From NCBI GenBank assembly GCA_017535665.1, contig JAFXTS010000002.1, positions 1 through 53,404 on the forward strand: a stretch of DNA of 53,404 nucleotides, written 5' to 3'. Positions 26,902 to 36,100 of the stretch are shown in pieces. A program made the position numbers and the translations under genes. The stretch's first letter is position 1; each line of letters opens with the position of its first letter. This DNA is from Bacteroidales bacterium. Its GTDB lineage: Bacteria; Bacteroidota; Bacteroidia; Bacteroidales; WCHB1-69. The notes beneath the pieces were generated by a model. That model was given only the letters and a program-made list of their open reading frames with translations, ran no database searches and was not told the DNA's origin.

Positions 26902-29004
26902 ATGGATAATCATAAAATAAGTATCAGATACTGTGTGCGATGCCTGCTATCGCTGCTGATGGTGGGCTCCCTCGTGTGGGCTTCACCATGTATGGCGCAG
27001 TCGCAGAACAACCGTGACTACCGTGCAGAGCTGAATCTTTCTGGTGGCTTTCCTGCCTTTACCCTTGCTCCTGATGGAAACTGTTGGTTCATGTCGGGAG
27101 AGGGACGTGGCTACTACACCAAAGACATCCGTTCGTTTTGGCATCCTGCCACGCCCATCTTCCCTAGTGGAAAGGAAAAATGGATTGACCATGCTCGAAT
27201 CACCTTCATCAACTCCGACACTGCCATTGTCACCTTTTCAACACCCAGCATCAATTCAAACAAGTACTATCTCACTCATGATGGCGCCAATAGTTGGATG
27301 GAAAAGACACTTGAGGGCAAGGAGATGTTTTATTGTGAGATGACTTGTGTGGATGAGCAAGGACATGTTTGGTTGGGAGGCTCTGGCTATGGCGATATTC
27401 TCTATTTTTCAGAGGATTACGGCAATACGTTTTCTCCTATCCCTATTGATTTGGAAGAGCACTATTGGTCCATGATATCTGCTCTTGACATGCGAGACCT
27501 TCACCACGGAATAGCTGGAGTTGAATGGTACAGCCGTGATGTTTATCGTTCGAGAAATTGGCGATTGTTGCTTACTGAAGATAATTGGCAGACTGTGCAG
27601 CCGATACCGACACCTGTTAACAGGGCCATCAGTAAGGTTCTGTTTTGGCGTGATTTATGGGTCATCCAACAGGGAGATGAGGTGTTCTATACCTCTTCAC
27701 AAAAGGTTGAATGGGAGCGATTACCCGCCAATATAGTGGACTTTTTCCCAGATAAGGAAGGCGGCAATCTGATAGGCATCACAGAAGCGAAACAGGTGGT
27801 GATTTTTGAAAGCCCCACCGAGTATCATCTCCTCTGCGAAGAGGCATTGCCTGGTCGGCCAGCCGATGCCTACATGTTTCATGGAGAGTTATATACATGG
27901 ACTGCAGGACGATGCCTCTGCCAGGTGGATAGTGAAGGGGCTTGGGTGGTTAAAGAATTTTATACGAACGAAGAGACCATACAAGTGCATCCGAATTGCG
28001 TGAGAGGGGGCGAAAATTTGTATTGGGGAATTGAATGGAATACAATCTATCTTGCGGATAGAAAAGATGGCCGATGGTGGCGGCATAGATACCTTCCGAT
28101 TATTGTTACAAAATACAAACTTATGAGCGACAGTCTGGCGCTTTTGTGGGATGGGAAACAGCATTATACCTATTCTCTCGCTGATGATAGTTTGCGCCCA
28201 TACACTCTTAGTCATCCCTTACAGGAGTTTCTGAAATCTCCCATCAAAGAGGTGATGATTACCTCTGGTCTCACTGACCAGCAGGAAGATACGATTCGAT
28301 ATCAGGTGGGGAGAGATGGGAGATTGCATACGACTCAGGCTCTGCTCACCTCCATCCAGAAAAATCATTATTGTTCAGATTGTCCCATTAAGATCACCCA
28401 AAAACGATTGAAATTCAATCACGAAACCAGCATTGATGAACTGACTTCCATTCTTAATGACATCAGCCACGACCCATTCCACATTCCCACTATTGAAGAG
28501 ATGCAGATTACGGATAAGGATAAGGCTAATTATCTCAGGTTGGTGAACAAGATTGATTTCGTGCATTTGGCGAACCATCTAATCCGCGTGTTTTCGCTCC
28601 GCGACGAATATGTATGGTTGAGTTTGGAACAGCGTGCCGAAATGAAGCACTTTTACCGGTCGGTGGCTAACCAGATAGACACTGTTGGACTCTCTACCAT
28701 CAAGACAGCATTGTACAATACTACGGGATTTAGCACGGGCGGTGCCCACTGGTTCGAGATAGTGATGGTGAATGGCGAGGGCGACACGTTGGTTTTCCAG
28801 CATTTCAATGATTACCATGATTATGCCTGGTATCTTCCGTGGATGGTGGAGTGCGATGGGATGCGGTTTGAATGTAGAAATCCGGCTCTGTCGCGCTGGG
28901 TGGCGGCATGCGTTCCAAAGAAATTTTATGGCAGGGAGTGTTTCGACAACGCCCTTTTCATCCTGCAGGTGGCCAACTGGATGTGGATGCAGGGGTGGTG
29001 GTAA
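26902..29004 (+). CDS. Large secreted protein of unknown function with beta-propeller-like N-terminal half
   Basis: I do not recognise the family of this 700-residue protein. A signal peptide ends near CMAQS. Residues about 30-300 contain repeated blade-like patterns (GNCWFMSGEGRGYYTKDIRSF, GHVWLGGSGYGDILYFSEDYG, YRSRNWRLLLTEDNW) of the kind seen in Ycf48/BNR-type propellers. The C-terminal 250 residues differ, with a conserved-looking block near HWFEIVMVNGEGDTLVFQHF. There is no T9SS sorting domain. I start it at the ATG at 26902 because of the promoter position. It ends only 6 bp from the convergent ispG stop. Confidence 0.7.
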   Translation: MDNHKISIRYCVRCLLSLLMVGSLVWASPCMAQSQNNRDYRAELNLSGGFPAFTLAPDGNCWFMSGEGRGYYTKDIRSFWHPATPIFPSGKEKWIDHARITFINSDTAIVTFSTPSINSNKYYLTHDGANSWMEKTLEGKEMFYCEMTCVDEQGHVWLGGSGYGDILYFSEDYGNTFSPIPIDLEEHYWSMISALDMRDLHHGIAGVEWYSRDVYRSRNWRLLLTEDNWQTVQPIPTPVNRAISKVLFWRDLWVIQQGDEVFYTSSQKVEWERLPANIVDFFPDKEGGNLIGITEAKQVVIFESPTEYHLLCEEALPGRPADAYMFHGELYTWTAGRCLCQVDSEGAWVVKEFYTNEETIQVHPNCVRGGENLYWGIEWNTIYLADRKDGRWWRHRYLPIIVTKYKLMSDSLALLWDGKQHYTYSLADDSLRPYTLSHPLQEFLKSPIKEVMITSGLTDQQEDTIRYQVGRDGRLHTTQALLTSIQKNHYCSDCPIKITQKRLKFNHETSIDELTSILNDISHDPFHIPTIEEMQITDKDKANYLRLVNKIDFVHLANHLIRVFSLRDEYVWLSLEQRAEMKHFYRSVANQIDTVGLSTIKTALYNTTGFSTGGAHWFEIVMVNGEGDTLVFQHFNDYHDYAWYLPWMVECDGMRFECRNPALSRWVAACVPKKFYGRECFDNALFILQVANWMWMQGWW

Positions 29005-29010
29005 TGACCG

Positions 29011-30345
29011 TCAAGTCGTAATCAATTTCTCCAAGTATGCCAGTGCTTCGTCCACCTCTAACGGTGCGGTGAGCCGCTCCTTCCCGCGATACACCGCCAC
29101 CTTGCCGTGCGTAGCCCCCACAATACCATAGTCGGCATCGGCCATCTCGCCCGGACCGTTCACCACACAGCCCATCACTCCGATTTTCAGTCCGGGGTAG
29201 TGACTGAACCTCTCTTTTACCTTTGCCAACGTGCCCTGTATGTCGTACTCCGTGCGGCCGCACGACGGACAGGAGATGATTTCCGTCCGCGTCATCTTGA
29301 TGCGACAGGCCTGCAAAATCAACTCGGAAAGATATTGGCACTCTTTAGGTGAAAAACAGTCGTTTTCAATCTCCAATTCTTTGAAAGGATGATGAAGCAG
29401 AGTGTGGCTTGCATGGGCGGCACACACCATCATCCATTTCTCCTTATTGTTTTGTTGATAATTGATTTTCAGTGAATTATCATGTAAGATGCACTGTACT
29501 TTGTCGTTTTCTTCGGTCAGGTGGGCCAATAGGGTGGCGGGACGAATCTCTGCCTCCGGCGCTTCCGTCAGCGATACGCGGATGGTGTCGCCGATGCCGT
29601 CTAAGAGTAGCGCGCCGATGCCTGCAGCCGACTTCACGCGCCCTTCGTCGCCCGCACCCGCCTCGGTAACTCCGAGGTGCAGGGGATAGACCGTGCCGTT
29701 TTGGTTCATCTTGTCGTGTAGCAGGCGCGTCGCCTCCATCATGGTGATGACGTTGCTCGACTTCATGGAAAGGACAATGTTGTGATAGTCAAATTGTTGA
29801 CAGATGTCAATCCATTCCATCGCCGACATGGCCATGGCAAGCGGCGTGTTACCGTAGCGGCTCACGATACGGTCGCACAGAGAGCCGTGGTTGACGCCGA
29901 TACGCAGGGCGGTGCCGTGCTGCCGGCAGATCTCAAACAGCGGTTTTGCCCGTTCCGCCATCGCCTGCACCGAGGCGGCATACTCCTCATCGGTGAGGTG
30001 CAGCTGGTTGAAATTTCTTTTGTCCACGAAGTTGCCGGGGTTCACCCGCACCTTCTCCACAATAGCGGCACACGCTTCGGCCACCTGCGGCTTGAAGTGT
30101 ACGTCGGCCACCAAAGGCAGCTGGTAGCCACGCGCCCGCAAGGTCTCCCTGATGGCTTGCAACGATGCCACCTCTTTCATCGAGGGTACGGTGATGCGGG
30201 CCATCTGGCAACCGGCCTCCGCCATCCGTATCACTTGCGCTACAGTGCCTTCGATGTCGTTGGTGTTGGTATTGGTCATGGATTGCACCACAATGGGTTC
30301 CCCTTCGCCAATGCGGATATTGCCGATGCTTGCGGTATGATTCAT
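29011..30345 (-). CDS. ispG: 4-hydroxy-3-methylbut-2-en-1-yl diphosphate synthase (IspG/GcpE)
   Basis: IspG converts methylerythritol cyclodiphosphate to HMBPP in the MEP isoprenoid pathway using a [4Fe-4S] cluster. The 444-residue protein has the TIM-barrel N-terminal half (PIVVQSMTNTNTNDI, RVNPGNF) and the cluster-binding end: C359 and C362 in SCPSCGRTEYD, then C393 and E400 in GCVVNGPGEMADADYG. About 70 residues separate the barrel from the Fe-S domain, far fewer than the large insert of three-domain IspG. The start at 30345 is chosen because the longer frame overlaps the upstream gene and the conserved sequence begins there. Confidence 0.93.
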   Translation of the reverse strand: MNHTASIGNIRIGEGEPIVVQSMTNTNTNDIEGTVAQVIRMAEAGCQMARITVPSMKEVASLQAIRETLRARGYQLPLVADVHFKPQVAEACAAIVEKVRVNPGNFVDKRNFNQLHLTDEEYAASVQAMAERAKPLFEICRQHGTALRIGVNHGSLCDRIVSRYGNTPLAMAMSAMEWIDICQQFDYHNIVLSMKSSNVITMMEATRLLHDKMNQNGTVYPLHLGVTEAGAGDEGRVKSAAGIGALLLDGIGDTIRVSLTEAPEAEIRPATLLAHLTEENDKVQCILHDNSLKINYQQNNKEKWMMVCAAHASHTLLHHPFKELEIENDCFSPKECQYLSELILQACRIKMTRTEIISCPSCGRTEYDIQGTLAKVKERFSHYPGLKIGVMGCVVNGPGEMADADYGIVGATHGKVAVYRGKERLTAPLEVDEALAYLEKLITT

Positions 30346-30355
30346 GGAATGAAAT

Positions 30356-31807
30356 TTACGGTTTTCTGTTTTGATTGAGCGGTATATTGTCCTCTGTTTC
30401 AGATTGATGGAACAGACGAGCCAAGTATAATGGCAGTTGAGTGGTGATGTCTGGCGCATCTCTTTTCACCAACTTCCCATCAGGACCAAAGAGCAGATTG
30501 TCGGGCAAGGTTGTAATCTGCAATTCATCAATCCACGGATACTGATGGTCAAAATGCACGAAAGTCCAGTCGAATTGCGGAAAATGTTCCTTGAACTGGA
30601 TGAAATGTCCGAAGTTGAAATCAATAGAGAGGCTGATAAAGGTGATGCTATCTTTGTATTTTTGTTGTAACTCTTTGATAATCATCATTTCACGAATGCA
30701 GTCTTCGCACGATGTATTGAAAATCTGCACATACAGCCATTTTCCTTTATAATCTTCAATATTGAAGGAGGCACCGCTGGCGGTTTTCATCCCTTCAAAA
30801 GATATGGCGTTGTTCTCTTGATAGGGACGTAATGAGGCGAGGGTGTTTTTTGCAATAATCTGATGTTCAGCAAAATGCGTGGTGGTCGCTATTTCATTGA
30901 GAATATGCTCGATGTTCTTCTTATTAAATCTTTTATTTTCATAAATTTCTGCCAAATCCTCAATGATGACCAGTTCGCGGATACGCTCATTCACCAGATA
31001 CGGATCCTTTCCCACTAAATTGAACAGCGGACGGTAAGTTCCTTCCTGATTGATGCAGTTCAGTAGTTCTTTCTGATTGATTCGGGGTGAAGTGGTGAGA
31101 TAATGGTCATAAAATTCGTTAAAAAAGTTCATGTAGGCTGGGTTGAAGTAGAGCAGATATTCATTATCCAAGTACTTGCGATAGAGCGAATCCGTATTTT
31201 TTTGCAGCACTACTCTTTCGAGCGAGGCCATCGTATAATAGATATAGGATTTGTAAAAATTGTTGGGGCTGTACTGCAGCGGGAATCGACGGCTTACTGC
31301 ATCGCGGATGCTGTCGTATTCCGTAGGGGAGAGGTCGCTGATGATATTGGGAGAGTAGTAATCGATGGTGCTTTCAAAAAATCTTTCAAACCGATTGATC
31401 TTCAAATTGATATCTTCGGTAAGGGTGGTGTCATTGTTGCGGATTTGCAGGAAACCTCCATACGACATGGGGTCAAGCAGGTTGAAAAGTTCTGGATCCA
31501 TGTCGATAGTGAAGTCGTAGGTTCTGCCCGGCTCGATATAAAATTCGGCGCGGGAAGTGCGGATTACCAACTGAACTAAGGTGGGACGTATAATGTTGTA
31601 GGTCAGTAGGAAATGTCCTTTTGCATCGATCTTGTCGGTGGCGGCCACCACACTTTTGTAAGTAGCTAATTCTTCAAAGGTCACCAGCCGAATCTCTTCA
31701 TTGGCGGCGAAATTCGCAATTCCTTTGATGGTGACAGGGTACGACTGTGCTTTGATGCCGGTGAGGCAGCCTGCCCAAATTGCCATCAAAAGAATCAGTC
31801 GTTTCAT
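30356..31807 (-). CDS. Exported TlpA-like thioredoxin-domain protein
   Basis: The 483-residue protein has a signal peptide (about 1-20) and a small beta-rich N-terminal domain of the DUF4369-like type (about 22-120). A long helical region follows (about 130-330), then a C-terminal thioredoxin fold with the redox motif NTSCEDC (C367 and C370) in place of the usual CxPC. Such proteins act as periplasmic thiol oxidoreductases; the partner is unknown. It lies 57 bp after the tolC-like gene and 10 bp before ispG, in a co-directional run. Confidence 0.85.
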   Translation of the reverse strand: MKRLILLMAIWAGCLTGIKAQSYPVTIKGIANFAANEEIRLVTFEELATYKSVVAATDKIDAKGHFLLTYNIIRPTLVQLVIRTSRAEFYIEPGRTYDFTIDMDPELFNLLDPMSYGGFLQIRNNDTTLTEDINLKINRFERFFESTIDYYSPNIISDLSPTEYDSIRDAVSRRFPLQYSPNNFYKSYIYYTMASLERVVLQKNTDSLYRKYLDNEYLLYFNPAYMNFFNEFYDHYLTTSPRINQKELLNCINQEGTYRPLFNLVGKDPYLVNERIRELVIIEDLAEIYENKRFNKKNIEHILNEIATTTHFAEHQIIAKNTLASLRPYQENNAISFEGMKTASGASFNIEDYKGKWLYVQIFNTSCEDCIREMMIIKELQQKYKDSITFISLSIDFNFGHFIQFKEHFPQFDWTFVHFDHQYPWIDELQITTLPDNLLFGPDGKLVKRDAPDITTQLPLYLARLFHQSETEDNIPLNQNRKP

Positions 31808-31864
31808 GTTTTAGTTTTTGATAGAAATATTAACGCTAAAAAATCGCAGATATGATAGGAAGCG

Positions 31865-33133
31865 TTAAAGTTGGCCTTTGAGGGCCATCAATTCGTATTT
31901 GGCTTTCAGCAACTGAATGGTATGCACCTCGCGGGCGGTGATAGAGAGCGTTTCGTCGTTCTGCAGCTTGATGTAGTCCATGGCAGTGATAGTGCCGTTG
32001 AGCAGTTGCGTATTGGCGGTCTCTCTGATTTCCTGATACTTTTGGGTGATCTGCTCATCCAGAATCAGCAGGTGCTCGATACGCTTGATTTCGTTGATTT
32101 TTTCTTGGATGGCAATCTGATTGCCTTTGGTAAAATCGGCCTGCTGGCTCTCCAAGATGGATTTCTGCACGGCGATAATGTCGCTGACGCCTTTGGTTTT
32201 GGCCCAGTCGATCAACGGTATATTGAACTTCAGACCGACCACATAAAACCAGTCGGCCTTGTTGCTCAGCAAATTGTAGTTCGGTCTCCCATATCCACCG
32301 ATGGCCATGAAGGCCAACTTGGGCAGACTCTTTGAAATGTGCAGTTTTCGCTGATACTCAAGGGAGTTGATGGTGTTTTCGAAAATGGAAAATTCTAGTC
32401 GTGACGAACCGAGGTCGTAACTCACGCTGGGCAGTTGCGGCTGCACAAACTCAGCGTTTGACAAATCTTTTCCCGTCAGAATGGAGAGGGAAGAGATGAG
32501 CGACTCGCGGTTGGCTAACATCTCGTCCTTTTGTTGTTGGATCTTCAATCCCTCTACATCCAGCTGGGCGATGGAGTTGGCATACACCACACCTGCTTTC
32601 AGCAGGGCCTTCAACTGGTCGGACTGCTCTTGGAAAATCTTCTCCACATTCGATAAAATCTCAATCTGTTTATCAATAATGAGAAGATTGAGATACATAT
32701 TGATGACCTGTTCTTTCAATTGGGCGATGGACAGGTCCAACTTGCTGATTTCGTTCTTGTTGAGAAGTCTTTCACGCTTTCTGCCGTAGCTGGCTTGCAA
32801 TCCGTCGAAAACCACTTGTTGCAAGTTGAGACTCACATTGTAGAGGTCGTGACGGGGTGTGGCAATGTCATAATCTTTGGCTATGGCTTCAGGAAGTTGG
32901 GTGATGGGCGACATGTATCCAATGGCGCCGTCAATCTGCAGGGTGGGGTAGTAGTGCGAGGATACGTCATTCAGTTTCACTTGGAGCAACTGTTCGTTCA
33001 GCTCTTTTTGCAGATTGGAGGAAGATTGAGCCACAGCCCACTGCTGGCATTCGTCAATTGTGACGACCTGCGCGGTGACAGGTGCGATGGCGAAAGCCAG
33101 CAGTAGAATGGCGATGGTGATGATTTTCTTCAT
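31865..33133 (-). CDS. TolC-family outer-membrane efflux protein
   Basis: The 422-residue protein has a signal peptide (MKKIITIAILLLAFAIAPVTAQ). It shows the duplicated TolC architecture: long amphipathic helices (about 30-60, 130-220, 300-420) separated by short beta-strand pairs. TolC proteins are trimeric channels through outer membrane and periplasm. No ABC or RND transporter or HlyD-type adaptor lies next to it, so its pump is unknown. It begins 20 bp after the gingipain-like gene. Confidence 0.88.
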   Translation of the reverse strand: MKKIITIAILLLAFAIAPVTAQVVTIDECQQWAVAQSSSNLQKELNEQLLQVKLNDVSSHYYPTLQIDGAIGYMSPITQLPEAIAKDYDIATPRHDLYNVSLNLQQVVFDGLQASYGRKRERLLNKNEISKLDLSIAQLKEQVINMYLNLLIIDKQIEILSNVEKIFQEQSDQLKALLKAGVVYANSIAQLDVEGLKIQQQKDEMLANRESLISSLSILTGKDLSNAEFVQPQLPSVSYDLGSSRLEFSIFENTINSLEYQRKLHISKSLPKLAFMAIGGYGRPNYNLLSNKADWFYVVGLKFNIPLIDWAKTKGVSDIIAVQKSILESQQADFTKGNQIAIQEKINEIKRIEHLLILDEQITQKYQEIRETANTQLLNGTITAMDYIKLQNDETLSITAREVHTIQLLKAKYELMALKGQL

Positions 33134-33153
33134 CAGGTGATATTCGGATTATT

Positions 33154-36100
33154 TTATCTCTTGACAATCTTCACGGTTCCTAAAAGTTGTTCGCCGTTGA
33201 AGATGCGGAGGAAGTACATGCCGTCGGCACAGTTGGAGAGGTCGATGTCGGTGAGTTCGGTGTTGATGGTCTGGCTCTGAATCATGCGGCCATACACGTC
33301 ATACACGCGCAGCTCTTGTGCATCGGGGTTCTCGCACTGTACGTGGGTAAGACCCGTTGTCGGGTTGGGATACACCGTCATCAGGTTGACGCTACCGTTC
33401 TCGTTGATGCCCACACCCGTGATGACCGTAATTTCGAATTCGTATGAGGCGGTGTTGTCGCCATCGGTGATGAGGTGAGTGAACGGGATGACAGTCTGGT
33501 TGGGAGTCTGTGCATCGATGACCACGTCATACTGTGAGGTGAGGGTGGCACCGGGAACTGCGGCCTGGAAGTTGACCACCGGGCTCTCGATGGATGCGTA
33601 GCCTGAGGTGCTCATCAGCGTGGAGGCGACATTCTGTGCGGCCATGTTACCATCGTTGCGGCTGTACACGGTCACCTTGATGGTTTCGCCTGGGTTAATG
33701 TCGTTGTCGCCGTTGCCGGAGATGATGCTCACTGTGTGGCTAGTCTCCACAAAGGTGATAAAGCCGTCGAATTCCACCACCGTGACGGTGAATTCCACCG
33801 AGCAGGTGTCTTCGTCGCTGGTCATGGTGTGGGTGAAGGTCAGCACCGTCTCATCCGGGGTGTCAGCGTCAATCAGCACGGAGAATTGCGTGTTGGCGAC
33901 TGCGTAACCGGCGATGGTGCCGATGTTTTGGGTGCCGTTGGCGATGGAGGCATACTGCGAGTCGCAGGTGAGCGTGGAGACGGCGTTGTGCGCGTCAGCA
34001 CGTCCGTCATTGCGCGTGTAGATGCTGATTTGAATGGTTTCATCGGGGTTGACATCGGCGTCGCCGTTGCCCGTCACGATGGTGTAGTTATGGTTCACAT
34101 CGTTGAGGTTCACCACTGCGGCCTCCAGCACCGTGATGGTGAAGGAGTAGCTGTCGGAACCGTGTACACCGGCATCAGCAGTATGCAGGAAGCTGATGGT
34201 GGTATTGTCAGGCGTGTTGGCAGCGATGTCAATGGTGAAGACTGTGGTGGCAGTGCCGTTGGCGGCAATGGTCGTGATGGTCTGGTCTGCATTGGTGATG
34301 GTGACATACGGTGAGTTGCTGGTAAGGGTAGAGGCGATGTTGGCGATATCAACCATGCCGGGGTTCTCAGTGGTGATGGTCACCTCGATGGTTTCGGTCG
34401 GGTTGATTTCAGTGTCGCCGTTACCAACGGTGATGGCAACGCTGTGGCTCAAATCATCTACCCAACCTGCATGAGCGATGAAGCTGAAGGTGTAGGTCTG
34501 CTGTTCCGGTACCTCGTTGTTGAGGTAGTCGGCAGTAACCGTGCAGTTGATGAGGGTGCCGTCGGCCACTTCTCCAATCTGGCCTGCGAAGATGCTGGTG
34601 AGGTCGAGCACTTGTCCGCCTGCGATGGAGGCGACAGTCTCGGTGGCATCGGTAAGGGTGAGGGCATCGGAGATGGTGGTGAGGGTGAGGGTCACATCGT
34701 TGATGGCCTCAGTGCTGTTGTTCTCAATGGTGACATCGAAGTTGGCGGTCTCCAGCTCGTTGCCGGTGCTGTTGGCATTTAAGCCGGCAGCGGTGATGAG
34801 GATGCCTTCCGGCATGGGAGCTATGCCGCCACCATCGTTGGTCGGCCAGATGATGTTGTCCAACTTGGCACAGTCGGAACCTGCACCGACGTAAGCATCT
34901 TTTATGAATGAGAATTTAATGGTGTGGTTGCCTGCCGTGATGGGATAGGCATATCGCTGCCATGTGCATGTATCGCTGTATGTGGGGTTGTAGTTGGAGC
35001 CGCCCGTTTGTACCGTGCCGCCAGAGTATGATAGCATTTCTGAACCATCAATATAGAATTTGAAGAAGTCATAGTCGGCTTCTGAAGCCACTTTGGCGAA
35101 GAAACTGATTTCACCGTCGGTACTGTTGATGTTGAGCTCAAGGTCTGACTGTGAGTTGTTACGGCCGGCGTTGCCCGACTTGGCGTAGTAGCTGCCGCCG
35201 ATGGCTTCGTCGGGATCGTTCACGATGGTCCACGGATATTGGCTGTTGTTGGTCCATTCAAATTGGGTGAAGTCGCCAGTCTCCCAATCCTCCATGGCTT
35301 CGGTGCTGCCGACAGTCAGATAGATGGTGTCGGTGCGGTCGGCGTTCGGATCGGTGGTGCTGAAGATGTGGTGTACGTAAGGAATGATAGTACCCACCGG
35401 CACGTTGGCACCGATATTGATGGTGAAGTCGGAGGCGTATTGGTCACTTGCCTGGATGGTGCCTACGTTGATGGTGCCGTTGACCACTGCTGCGGGTGTG
35501 TAGTAGGTGGAAAGCTGTGAAATTACATTGGTAGCGTCAGCACGACCGGTGTTGGCATCCACGATGGTGAGTACCACGGTTTCACCTGGGTCGATGGTGT
35601 TGTCGCTGTTGCCGACACTGATAATGTAGCTGTCGCTGATTTTCTCCAGTGTCGCAATGGGCACCTCGACGGCCATGACGGAAACCAGATAAACGGGGCT
35701 GGTGACCGTGCCATCGGAAACGGTGTGGTTGAAAGTGATCAGGGTGCTGTCGGGTGTGTTGGCATCGATGTTGATGTGGTAGGTGGTGGTAGCGGTGGAG
35801 TTGGGTCCGATATAAGAGATGGTCTCATTGGCATTGGTGATGGTAGCGTACGGTGAGCTGGTGGTCAGCACAGAGGTGAGGTTGATGAACGGGTTGGCGC
35901 TGAGGTTATCAGTGGTGATGGTAAGGTCGATGCTCTCGCCAGGGTTCAAATCAGCATCGCCGTTGCCAGAAGTGATGATCACGTTGTGGCTGATGTCGTT
36001 GAGGTCTTCCGGTTCGGGAGCGATTTCGCCGCCCATCGGGAAAGTGATGTTGTCCACCCAAGCGTAGTCGCTGTTGCTGTTTTGCGAATAGTCTTTCTCA

